Source: Deltaproteobacteria bacterium (lineage in GTDB: Bacteria; Myxococcota_A; Polyangia; Haliangiales; Haliangiaceae). Taken from it: a stretch of DNA of 48,188 nt. The notes below the pieces were generated by a model. It was not told the origin of the DNA, did not search any database, and saw nothing but the letters and a program-made list of their open reading frames with translations. Both the position numbers and the translations under genes were made by a program. The stretch lies in the NCBI GenBank assembly GCA_019237945.1, contig JAFAOG010000189.1, forward strand, positions 1 to 48,188, given 5' to 3'. Shown in pieces: positions 1 through 8,790 of the stretch (the stretch's first letter is position 1; each line of letters begins with the position of its first letter).

Positions 1-449
1 GCGACCGCCCGCGCGAACAACAGCGACGCCGTCGCCAGCGCGACGAACACCGAGCCGAGCGCGAGCGGCAGGCCCGCCTTGCTGCTCGTGTGATAGTAGA
101 TGGCGACCAGCGGCGCGAGCGTGGCGAGCACCAGCGTGCCGCCGAAGATCGACGTCGCGAAGGCGCCCGCGAGCTCCGCGCCACCGAGCCGCGCATTCGA
201 GAGCCGCAGCGCGACGATCCCCGCCGGCAGCGCGGTCAGCGCGGACAGCAGGATCACCATCGGCACCTTGTAGGCGTTCGCGACCATCAGCGTGCCGCTC
301 TCGCTCCCCGCCGCGACTCCCCACAGCGAGGCGAGCGCGAGCGCGGCTGCGATCGCGAGGATCGACAGCACGGATTCCTCGGCGCGCGATGCCGACCGCT
401 CGCCACCACACGTCAGCGTCATCAGCTTCGACAGACGGGCTGCTTGCAT
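1..449 (-). CDS. Polytopic membrane protein, C-terminus cut by window edge
   Basis: The minus frame is open from an ATG at 447-449 to the left edge, giving 149 residues with no stop. Four hydrophobic stretches are visible at about residues 28-49, 62-81, 93-115 and 126-148, so this is an integral inner-membrane protein with at least four helices. The N-terminus (about 25 residues, basic and serine-rich) would be cytoplasmic. I recognise no family motif. An in-frame ATG nine codons further in (420-422) is an alternative start; neither has a strong Shine-Dalgarno. That the gene is real is supported by the clear alternation of hydrophobic helices and polar loops; the function is unknown. Confidence 0.6.
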   Translation of the reverse strand, partial: MQAARLSKLMTLTCGGERSASRAEESVLSILAIAAALALASLWGVAAGSESGTLMVANAYKVPMVILLSALTALPAGIVALRLSNARLGGAELAGAFATSIFGGTLVLATLAPLVAIYYHTSSKAGLPLALGSVFVALATASLLFARAV

Positions 450-566
450 GAGCGCCCATGCAGCAACGCGCACGCCAGCCAGTCTTCACCCACTTCGTGC
501 CACCGGCTGCCGCGATTTCCCGGGAAGAGTGATGCACGCCCACCACACCTGACGCACCATCGCGAC

Positions 567-989
567 GTGCGGTATCTCGTCCTTCTCATGCTCACCGCGT
601 GCGCGCACACGTTCGACGACCAGCCGATCCGCGCCGTGATCACCGCGCAGCAAGACGCGTGGAACAAGGGCGATCTCGACGGCTTCATGGCCGGCTACGA
701 CCACTCGCCCGACCTCGTGTTCACGAGCGGCGGCCACATCCGCAAGGGCTACGACGAGACGATCGCGAAGTACAAGGCGAAGTACGGCACCGACAAGTCG
801 ACGATGGGCCACCTCGCGTTCGAGATCCTGCAGGTGCAGGCGCTCGGCGCCGACGGTGCGATCGTGCTCGGCCGCTGGCAGCTCACCGACACACCGAACG
901 CCGGCAAGGGCATCTTCTCGCTCGGCTTTAGGCGCACGCCAGACGGCTGGCGCATCGTCCACGATCACACGAGCAGCGACGCGCCCTAG
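567..989 (+). CDS. SnoaL/NTF2-like (DUF4440-type) putative lipoprotein
   Basis: A 140-residue protein. The GTG at 567 gives a compact lipoprotein signal (VRYLVLLMLTAC, lipobox LTAC), so I choose it over the long upstream open frame, which is arginine-rich shadow sequence. The mature part reads as a single cone-shaped NTF2-like domain: an initial helix with AVITAQQDAWNKGDLDGFM, then a strand pattern ending in GWRIVHDHTS, the usual ending of SnoaL/DUF4440 proteins (for example ketosteroid isomerase-like proteins). The family is sequence-diverse and often catalytically undefined, so no reaction is proposed. Its TAG stop overlaps the stop of the convergent gene at 986-1468 within a shared CTAG. 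Confidence 0.72.
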   Translation: MRYLVLLMLTACAHTFDDQPIRAVITAQQDAWNKGDLDGFMAGYDHSPDLVFTSGGHIRKGYDETIAKYKAKYGTDKSTMGHLAFEILQVQALGADGAIVLGRWQLTDTPNAGKGIFSLGFRRTPDGWRIVHDHTSSDAP

Positions 990-1468
990 CTGCGGTTCGT
1001 CTTCGACAGCCGCGCGTTGCGCTGCTTCGGCTCGTAGCCACCGAGGTACTCCCAGTGCCAGGCCTCACCGGGCACCGTGCGGTGGAAGCCGTACTCGGAG
1101 GCGTGCTTCTGCAGCCACTCGAGGACGCGGTAGTCGGTGATGTAGATGTCGAGCGCGCGGCCGCTCTCGTGGTTCGAGAAGCCGGGGCGCGCGGCGAGGT
1201 GGCCGCGACCCTTGACGTAGTCCTTGTACAGCTGCTTCTGCTTCGCGTGGCTGCGGAAGCCCGAGCGAATGCGCAGGTCGATGCCAGCCTTCTCGGCGGC
1301 GCGCGCCATCGCGCGGAACGCGATCGCGGTGTGCTGCTCGGCCTCGGAGTTACCGCACGAGACGATCTTGAGCTGCGTCTTCTCGCCGTTCTTGTAGCCG
1401 GTGGTCGAACGCGCCTGCGCGGTGGCGGCGGCACAGACCAGGGCCAGGACGACGGCGAGGCGCCTCAT
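986..1468 (-). CDS. D-alanyl-D-alanine carboxypeptidase, VanY family (M15B)
   Basis: A 160-residue exported protein with a Sec signal peptide (MRRLAVVLALVCAAATAQA). The M15B fold is recognisable from SGFRS near residue 70, the zinc motif SxHxxGxAxD seen as SNHESGRALD (His and Asp ligands), and the EAWHWEY motif supplying catalytic Glu and the third ligand His. These enzymes trim the terminal D-Ala of peptidoglycan stem peptides in the periplasm. The length is short but complete for a single-domain member. Its ATG overlaps the TGA of corA (ATGA at 1465-1468), so the two are translationally coupled. A role in the protein's own wall or in attacking prey wall cannot be separated from sequence. 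Confidence 0.86.
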   Translation of the reverse strand: MRRLAVVLALVCAAATAQARSTTGYKNGEKTQLKIVSCGNSEAEQHTAIAFRAMARAAEKAGIDLRIRSGFRSHAKQKQLYKDYVKGRGHLAARPGFSNHESGRALDIYITDYRVLEWLQKHASEYGFHRTVPGEAWHWEYLGGYEPKQRNARLSKTNRS

Positions 1469-2511
1469 GAAGGAGTGTCATCATGCGACAAGGCGCGGCG
1501 CGCGGCAACTCTTCCGCTCGTGTCTTCAGGCAGCTCGGGCTCCTTGTTGCCGATCCACCCCTTCCGCCGGAAGTAGCCCAGCGTCACGAGGGTCACGAGG
1601 GCCATCAGCGTCAGCGCGTAGGGATAGCCCCACCGCCAGTGGAGCTCCGGCATGTTGACGAAGTTCATCCCGTAGACGCCGGCGATGAACGTGATCGGCA
1701 GCATCACCGTCGAGATCACGGTCAACGTCTTCATGATCTCGTTCATCCGGTTGCTCTGAACGCTGAGGTACGCGTCGAGCGTGCCGCTGACGAGGTCGCG
1801 ATAGCCGTCGATCTGATCGTTGATGCGCAGGAAGTGGTCGTAGACGTCGCGGAAGAACGGCACGACGTCCTTGGGGATCTCGTCGAACTCGCCGCGCGCG
1901 ATGCGCAACAGGATCTCGCGCTGGTGGATGCTCATCCGGCGCAGCTCGAGCAGCAGGCGCTTGAACCGCAGGATCTTGCGCAGCACCGGCGGGCCGCGCC
2001 GCGTCCCTGCCCGCTCGAGCGTCTGGTCCTCGAGGTTCGCCAGCTGGCGATCGAGCTCGTCGACGACCGGCAGGTAGTTGTCGACCGCGTGATCGAGCAG
2101 CGAGTGCGCGAGCCACGCCGGTCCCTTCGCGAGCAGCTTCGGCGTGCGGTCGAGCTCGACGCACACCTGCTTCGTGATCTCGCCGCTCGGATCGTGCGTG
2201 AGAACGAACGTCGCGCCTATGACCACGTCGAGCTCGACCAGGTCGACCTGGCCCTGCTTCGCACTCTTCACTGCGTGGACGATGACGTAGAGGTAGTTGT
2301 CGTAGTCCTCGAGCTTGGGCATCGTGCGCGACGCCCAGATGTCCTCGATGGTCAGCGGGTGAATGTTCAGGTCGCGCAGCAGCGCGTTCGCATCGTCGCT
2401 CGGCCCGTCGAGCTCGACCCACACCGGCTTCTTGGCGGCGATCGCGGCGCGGATCTCGTCGAGCTTGTCGGTGTGGCGAAGCTGGTCGCCTTCGAGGATG
2501 CGCGCGTGCAT
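1465..2511 (-). CDS. corA: CorA-family magnesium/divalent cation transporter
   Basis: 348 residues, the normal size for CorA. The cytoplasmic domain includes the conserved HPLTIEDIW segment and a long helical region; two transmembrane helices lie at the C-terminus, with the signature YGMNF at the end of the first, followed by a short loop (MPELHW) and the second helix, then a basic tail. Pentameric CorA channels admit Mg2+ (also Co2+/Ni2+) down the membrane potential. The start codon lies 20 bases after the stop of the esterase gene at 2532-4742, and the end overlaps the VanY-like gene, so the three probably share a transcript. The C-terminal tail after GYFRRKGW is longer than in E. coli CorA. 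Confidence 0.92.
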   Translation of the reverse strand: MHARILEGDQLRHTDKLDEIRAAIAAKKPVWVELDGPSDDANALLRDLNIHPLTIEDIWASRTMPKLEDYDNYLYVIVHAVKSAKQGQVDLVELDVVIGATFVLTHDPSGEITKQVCVELDRTPKLLAKGPAWLAHSLLDHAVDNYLPVVDELDRQLANLEDQTLERAGTRRGPPVLRKILRFKRLLLELRRMSIHQREILLRIARGEFDEIPKDVVPFFRDVYDHFLRINDQIDGYRDLVSGTLDAYLSVQSNRMNEIMKTLTVISTVMLPITFIAGVYGMNFVNMPELHWRWGYPYALTLMALVTLVTLGYFRRKGWIGNKEPELPEDTSGRVAARRALSHDDTPS

Positions 2512-2531
2512 GCGCCCTGGGTTATCGCACG

Positions 2532-4742
2532 CTAGCGGCTCGGATCCGTGGGGTACGGGTCCGCGGAATCCGGGACGCCATCGCCGTCGAAGTCCGCGAC
2601 CGGCGTCTGCGTCGTCGAGACGTGCGGCACGCCCGTCAGGTGCGTCGTCAGGATCTCGGCGACCTGCGCTTGCGTTGCGTACAGCGGCTCGTTGACGGCA
2701 ATCGGCGTCGCGAGCTTGGGGAACCGATCGTCGGCGCCGACGACGGGCCAGCCCGGCAGGTACTTCAGCTCGCCGTGGAGCGCGCTCCAGTTGCGCCCGT
2801 GCGTCGCCGGCTCGTACTGCACGAGCACGCCGGTCTGCCCGAGCACGTTGGCCGCCGCGGGAGAGCCGACATCGGCGAGACCAACCGGCGTCGGCAGGTG
2901 CGGCACGAGGACCTGCACGCCGAGGTTGCGGGCGAGCGCATAGGTCGACGCGGCGGGCATCGTCTCGTCGAGCACGGCCTGGATCAGCACGACGTTGCGC
3001 TTGCCCAGCGGTGTGCCGTCGATCGTCGCGCGCTCCGCGAGCACGTGCGGCGCGTACGCGAGCGAATCGCCGGCCTCGATGATCGCCTGCAACATCGACA
3101 GCGCCGGGTGGAATCGATCGAGCGTGCCTTGCGTCTTGTAGATCGTCTCGGCGTACGGCAGCGCGAGGCCGCCGATCTCGGGGCTGTTCGGCACGATCTG
3201 ATCGACGATGCCGCCGCCCGGCACGTCCAGCACGTACAGATCGATCGTCGGCTCGACCGCCGCGAGCCCGCTTCCGACGATCGTGCCGAACGACTCACCG
3301 AGATACGCGACGTGCGTGCGATCGAGCTTCGGGGCGGTGCCATACGGTCCGCGCAGCGCGCTCAGGTCGGGCTGCTTCTGGATCAGCAGCGCGACGCGCG
3401 CCTCGTCGAGCACGCTCTGGCGGATCGAGTCGCGGATCGCGCCGATGTTGAGGAAGTTCTCGAAGAAGTCGAGGTACGCGCCGAGCCCCTGCGGATCGCC
3501 GAAGCCGTCGTGCAGGTTCGGATCGCCGGTGAACGTCGGGTTACCGACGCCGAGGTTGTTGACGACGTCGGTCGGGTTGTAGCGAGACCCGTGCCCCCAC
3601 ATGTCGATCGCGATCACCGCGAAGCCCTTCGACGCGAGCGGCTCCGCGAGGTCGAGCACGTCGACGCGCGAGCCACCGAGGCCGTGACCGAAGATCACGG
3701 TCGGGAAGCCGTTCGCGGGCACCGCGCCTTTCGGCAGGACGAACGTCACCGGGATCGTGTCGATCGACTGGACGATCGGGGCGCCGTACGCACCGATCTC
3801 GAACGTCTCGTCCTCGGCGCCGTCGGTCATCGTGTCGTTGCGGCGGAACCGCGCGATCTGCATCGTGCCGGTCGCGACGACCGCGATGTGATCGTGGGCG
3901 ATGCCCGTCGGGTTGTCGGTGCCCCACTGCTCGAGCCCCGCGCGCGGCCCGCTCGTATCGCGCGTCGCGTGTCCCATCAGCGCGTCGAGCCTCGCCGGCG
4001 TGTCGAACACGATCGATGCATCGTCGAATGCGACCGCCGCATCCGGCACCTGCGCCGCATTCGCGATCACCTCGCGTCCGCGCTCGAGCACGTGCGTCGC
4101 GGGCTGCGTCGTGAACACGGTGATGCCGACGATCCGGCCCGCGAGCTGCGGCAGCGCGTCGAGCTCGGCGTAGGCATCGGCGGTGGTCTGCCAGCTCGCG
4201 GGCGGCTTGTGCGTCAGCCGCTCGAGCGCCTGCCCCGCGACGAGCGCGTCGCCATCGACGCCATGCACCGACGTCGTGACGACCGCCGCGTAGCGTGCGT
4301 TCTGCCGCAAGTTGACGCCGTTCGCGGGCACGCCGGTGATCACGTGGCGCGCGTCGTCGTAGCGCCACTCCGTCGGGATCGGCGCGCCGTGCTCGGGTGT
4401 CGTCGGGTCGACGTCGATCAGCACGAGCGCATCGGTCAGCGTCGAGGTCACGGCCGGCACGGTCGCCGGATCGATCGGGCCATCGATGAAGAACTCGATC
4501 GCGGGGCGGAGGCCCCAGCCGCCGAGCGTCGCGAGATGCGCCTGCAACAGATCGGCGTGATTGCCGACGATCTTGTCGAGGCCATCGATCACGCCGAGCC
4601 CGGCGCCGACGCGCACCGCATCCGTCGGGAACGGCGCATCGCCATACGCCGGCGGCGCGGACTCGATCGACATCATCACGCGAGCCGGATGCGCGTTGTC
4701 TCCGCACGCCGCGACCACCATCAGCAGGAGCACCCGTTTCAC
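2532..4742 (-). CDS. Alpha/beta-hydrolase (esterase/lipase-like) lipoprotein
   Basis: 736 residues with a lipoprotein signal (MKRVLLLMVVAAC, followed by GDN). The N-terminal half (to about residue 340) resembles the all-beta/mixed N-domain seen before large bacterial lipases. The catalytic domain shows the oxyanion segment GHGLGGSR, the nucleophile elbow GESFG (Ser484), a candidate acid in LDETMP (Asp592) and a candidate His in ATHGR (His648). The protein ends in DFDGDGVPDSADPYPTD, a calcium-binding thrombospondin-3/dockerin-like motif often used in secreted myxobacterial proteins. It is probably an outer-membrane-anchored esterase; the substrate is unknown. First gene of a minus-strand run with corA. 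Confidence 0.78.
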   Translation of the reverse strand: MKRVLLLMVVAACGDNAHPARVMMSIESAPPAYGDAPFPTDAVRVGAGLGVIDGLDKIVGNHADLLQAHLATLGGWGLRPAIEFFIDGPIDPATVPAVTSTLTDALVLIDVDPTTPEHGAPIPTEWRYDDARHVITGVPANGVNLRQNARYAAVVTTSVHGVDGDALVAGQALERLTHKPPASWQTTADAYAELDALPQLAGRIVGITVFTTQPATHVLERGREVIANAAQVPDAAVAFDDASIVFDTPARLDALMGHATRDTSGPRAGLEQWGTDNPTGIAHDHIAVVATGTMQIARFRRNDTMTDGAEDETFEIGAYGAPIVQSIDTIPVTFVLPKGAVPANGFPTVIFGHGLGGSRVDVLDLAEPLASKGFAVIAIDMWGHGSRYNPTDVVNNLGVGNPTFTGDPNLHDGFGDPQGLGAYLDFFENFLNIGAIRDSIRQSVLDEARVALLIQKQPDLSALRGPYGTAPKLDRTHVAYLGESFGTIVGSGLAAVEPTIDLYVLDVPGGGIVDQIVPNSPEIGGLALPYAETIYKTQGTLDRFHPALSMLQAIIEAGDSLAYAPHVLAERATIDGTPLGKRNVVLIQAVLDETMPAASTYALARNLGVQVLVPHLPTPVGLADVGSPAAANVLGQTGVLVQYEPATHGRNWSALHGELKYLPGWPVVGADDRFPKLATPIAVNEPLYATQAQVAEILTTHLTGVPHVSTTQTPVADFDGDGVPDSADPYPTDPSR

Positions 4743-4901
4743 GAAGCGACAATCATAGCGAAATGGTCGAGTGTTCTGAACGACATGCAGTGGCTAACGC
4801 ACTAGCCGGGACGACACTCCTCTGAGGACGGCGGGCGCCAGGCCAAGTGCGTGATGCGCATGTCGCGCGGCGTGGCCCGACCCCTGCTATTCGACCTCCG
4901 C

Positions 4902-6407
4902 ATGCGTCTCCTCGCCGCTGCTGTCATCTTCGCGAGCGCCTGCACCACCGAGCTCGGGTCCCAACCCGCCCCGCAGGGAAACTCGATCGATGACTACATC
5001 GAATCGCTGCCGTATCTGCCGGTCGATCCGCCGCAGGTCGTGCAGGGCTCGGCATCGGCCGCGCAGCGCGACGGCGACTACCAGTGCACGACGCAGAACC
5101 TCAAGGAGACGCGCAACTACGACGAGATCGTCGCCTACGCCGCGAACTCCGACTCGCTGTGGCCCGGCGCGATCGTCTCCGCCGATTCCGTCGTCAGCGG
5201 TCTGTTCACGCAGATCGTGCTGCCGCGCTCGCCCGCGACGATCAGCGTCTCGCTCGAAAACCTCGACGGCGCGAAGACCGCGACGATCGCCGACCCAAGC
5301 CTGTCGACCTACCGCGACGCGCTCTCGGGCATCCTCAACAGCACGGTCACCGGCGCGACGGCCGCGAACCTCTCGTCGGAGATCGAGCAGGTCCACTCGC
5401 AGGAGCAGCTCAACATGGCGCTCGGCGTCCAGGCGAGCTGGGGCCTCGGCGTCGCGAGCCTGAAGTCGTCGTTCGACTTCTCGAACCAGCAGATCCGCTC
5501 GCGCTACATCGTCAAGTTCACGCAGACCTACTATACGGTCGATCTCGACGCGCCGTCGACACCGAGCGCGATGTTCGATCCAACGACGACGCTCGACATG
5601 GTCAAGGACCACATGGACGAGACGCGCCCGCCCGCGTATGTCGCGAGCGTCACCTACGGCCGCATGGTGCTGTTCACGTTCGAGTCGCAGTACTCGGCCC
5701 AGGAGATGGGCGCCGCGCTCGACTTCGCATACTCGGGCGGCACCGACGTCTCGGGGCAGGTCTCGGTCACGTACAAGGACATCCTGTCGAGCTCGAAGAT
5801 CACGGCGTACATCCTCGGCGGCGACGCCGGCGCGGCCGTGATGACGATCGACAGCTACGACGCGCTGATCGCGTTCATCAAGGCCGGCGGCAACTACAGC
5901 AAGGACAGCCCCGGCGCGCCGATCGCGTACAAGCTCCGCTACCTGAAGGACAACTCGCCGGCGCGCATGTCGATGACCGACGACTACGAGGTCAAGGAGT
6001 GCAACCGCGTGTCGCAGAAGCTGCTCGTCACGCTGCAGTCGATCGCGGTCGACGATGCGGGCGGCGACTCGGGTGATGACCTAGAGCTCTACGGCGACAT
6101 CTGGGCCGAAGGCGTCGACACGCAGAACCTGTTCCACAAGGACAGCAGCAACTACGTCCAGGTTCACCAGGGCAGCCAGTTCGGGCAGCCGATCAGCCAG
6201 TCGGTGATCGACGTCGTCCCGCAGGCCGGCCAGAGCATCAAGCTGCACGCCCACCTCATCGACCAGGACACGTTCTCGCCCGACGACGACATGGGCAACG
6301 AGGTCTCGATCAACCCGTTCGAGACCGGCTGGCGCAAGGACGTCACCGTCAATTTGACGGGCGATTCCGCACGGATCCGCGTGGTGTTCTCGATCGCCCC
6401 TATCTGA
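4902..6407 (+). CDS. Thiol-activated (cholesterol-dependent) cytolysin family pore-forming lipoprotein, atypical C-terminus
   Basis: 501 residues from the ATG at 4902, chosen because it gives a clean lipoprotein signal ([14 protein letters not shown]) whereas the ATG at 4851 adds 17 unlikely residues. Residues about 50-365 follow the cytolysin domain 1-3 pattern: [71 protein letters not shown] and ILGGD. These match the conserved blocks of perfringolysin/streptolysin-type proteins. The usual domain 4 with its Trp-rich undecapeptide is absent. Instead residues about 368-501 form a different acidic beta-rich segment containing [12 protein letters not shown], resembling a calcium-binding C2-like loop. 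Likely exported and active on membranes; target unknown. Divergent from the esterase gene and 98 bases before panB. Confidence 0.85.
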   Translation: MRLLAAAVIFASACTTELGSQPAPQGNSIDDYIESLPYLPVDPPQVVQGSASAAQRDGDYQCTTQNLKETRNYDEIVAYAANSDSLWPGAIVSADSVVSGLFTQIVLPRSPATISVSLENLDGAKTATIADPSLSTYRDALSGILNSTVTGATAANLSSEIEQVHSQEQLNMALGVQASWGLGVASLKSSFDFSNQQIRSRYIVKFTQTYYTVDLDAPSTPSAMFDPTTTLDMVKDHMDETRPPAYVASVTYGRMVLFTFESQYSAQEMGAALDFAYSGGTDVSGQVSVTYKDILSSSKITAYILGGDAGAAVMTIDSYDALIAFIKAGGNYSKDSPGAPIAYKLRYLKDNSPARMSMTDDYEVKECNRVSQKLLVTLQSIAVDDAGGDSGDDLELYGDIWAEGVDTQNLFHKDSSNYVQVHQGSQFGQPISQSVIDVVPQAGQSIKLHAHLIDQDTFSPDDDMGNEVSINPFETGWRKDVTVNLTGDSARIRVVFSIAPI

Positions 6408-6505
6408 GGTACGGTTCGTTCGTAGCCAAAGCCAACCGCTCGGAGCCGCATGTTGCGGCACGGGACGAAATGCAGGAGCTACAGACAATTGAAAGGTCGG
6501 GCGGA

Positions 6506-7372
<867 letters not shown>

Positions 7373-7412
7373 CGCACTGCGCGAAGGCGCGCCGGCCTGC
7401 TACAACGTCGAG

Positions 7413-8228
7413 GTGCAAGACCTGGTCGAGCTCGCGCGCGGGCGACGTGTTGTCGCGCTGACCGGCGCGGGCTGTTCGACCGAGTCCGGCATTCCCGACT
7501 ACCGCGGGCCGACTGCGAAGCCGCGCGCGCCGATGCAGCATCGCGAGTTCGTCGATCGCGCCGACATGCGCCGCCGCTACTGGGCGCGCTCGCTGCTCGG
7601 CTGGCCGCGGATCGCCGGTGCGCAGCCGAATGCGGGGCATGTGGCGCTTGCCGACCTCGAGCGGCGCGGCGTGCTCGCCGGCATCATCACGCAGAACGTC
7701 GATTCGCTGCACCACAAGGCGGGCAGCCATCAGATCGTCGAGCTGCACGGTTCGCTGGCGCGCGTGCGGTGCCTGGCGTGCGGCGACATGACGTCGCGCG
7801 ATCAGCTGCAACGCCGGCTGCTCGACGCGAACCCGACCTGGCGCGTCGCCGAGGTCCCGATCGCGCCCGATGGTGATGCCGAGCTCGGCGTCGTCGTCGA
7901 CGAGTCGCGCCTCGAGGATTTTCAGGTCGTCGCGTGCACGGCGTGCGGCGGCGTGCTGATGCCCGACGTCGTGTTCTTCGGCGGCAGCGTGCCGAAATCG
8001 ACGCTCGATGCGGCGTGGGCGCTGTTCGATCAGGCGGAGCTGCTGCTCGTCGCGGGCTCATCGCTGACCGTGTTCTCCGGCTATCGCTTCGTGCGGCGCG
8101 CCGCCGAGCGCGCGATCCCGGTCGCGATCGTCAACCTCGGACCGACACGCGGCGACCCGCACGCACAGCTGCGCATCGACGAACGCTGCGGAATTGCACT
8201 GCCCGAGCTGGCACGCGCATTGGCGTGA
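7413..8228 (+). CDS. NAD-dependent protein deacylase, sirtuin (class II-like)
   Basis: 271 residues from GTG 7413; the frame extends upstream into panB but only this start gives a normal Sir2 N-terminus. Motifs in order: [15 protein letters not shown] (NAD binding, with the class II/SIRT4-like STESG), [13 protein letters not shown], catalytic ELHGS, a zinc ribbon with CLAC and CTAC separated by about 55 residues, [23 protein letters not shown] and IVNLGPT. Sirtuins remove acyl groups from lysine using NAD+ and release nicotinamide. The gene starts 40 bases after panB and may be cotranscribed. The substrate cannot be predicted. Confidence 0.93.
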   Translation: MQDLVELARGRRVVALTGAGCSTESGIPDYRGPTAKPRAPMQHREFVDRADMRRRYWARSLLGWPRIAGAQPNAGHVALADLERRGVLAGIITQNVDSLHHKAGSHQIVELHGSLARVRCLACGDMTSRDQLQRRLLDANPTWRVAEVPIAPDGDAELGVVVDESRLEDFQVVACTACGGVLMPDVVFFGGSVPKSTLDAAWALFDQAELLLVAGSSLTVFSGYRFVRRAAERAIPVAIVNLGPTRGDPHAQLRIDERCGIALPELARALA

Positions 8229-8288
8229 GCTTGCATACGAGCGCGCTCATGGGGTGATCGAGCGCGCGTCAGCCGTTACGATCGGCAG

Positions 8289-8747
8289 ATGCGAACGCTT
8301 GTCTTGATCGGTGTTCTCGCCGTCGCAGTCCCCGCTCGCGCCGACGTCGGTCTCGGCCTGTTTGTCGGCGAGCCGACGGGCCTCGATCTCAAGATCGGCA
8401 TCTCGCCGCGCTCCGGCCTCGACCTCGTGTTCGGCTGGGATACGTATCGCGACAATCGCGACCAGTACGGGCACGTCACGTACCTCGCGACGCTGCTCGT
8501 CGGCCACGGCGAGAGCGTCAACGTGCCGCTGCGACTCGGCGTCGGCGCCGCGTTCTACGGCGACCGGAGCTTCAGCAACGGCACGAACGTCGCCGTGCGC
8601 GTTCCGCTCGAGCTCGGCCTGCGGTTCCGCACCGCGCCGGTCGAGATCTACGGCGAGATCGCGCTGAAGCTGACGTTCGTCGATGCCAACAACGACAAGG
8701 ACGACGTCGATCTCGACGGCGGGATCGGGTTCCGGATCTACTTTTGA
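8289..8747 (+). CDS. Small exported beta-barrel-like protein
   Basis: 152 residues with a Sec signal peptide ending at ARA (about residue 18). The mature protein is a series of short amphipathic strands with alternating hydrophobic residues (VGLGLFVGEPTGLDLKIG, VPLRLGVGAAFYG, VPLELGLRFRTAPVEIYG) and ends in an aromatic residue (FRIYF), the usual terminal signature recognised by the BAM machinery. It probably forms a small outer-membrane barrel of about eight strands. An acidic loop DANNDKDDVDLDGG near the C-terminus could bind calcium. No specific family recognised; similar small barrels often occur as lineage-specific proteins. Confidence 0.62.
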   Translation: MRTLVLIGVLAVAVPARADVGLGLFVGEPTGLDLKIGISPRSGLDLVFGWDTYRDNRDQYGHVTYLATLLVGHGESVNVPLRLGVGAAFYGDRSFSNGTNVAVRVPLELGLRFRTAPVEIYGEIALKLTFVDANNDKDDVDLDGGIGFRIYF

Positions 8748-8790
8748 TAAAAGCTTGCGGAGTTGATCCCGGGTCTGCTCAAATGTTCAG

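Noticed and set aside
90-566. Plus-strand upstream extension of the SnoaL-like gene
   Set aside because: Arg/Glu/Gln-rich shadow translation opposite a hydrophobic membrane-protein frame; the lipobox start at 567 is better.
2622-4805. 727-codon plus-strand frame opposite the esterase gene
   Set aside because: Low-complexity His/Arg/Asp-rich translation with no domain; the minus frame has a catalytic triad.
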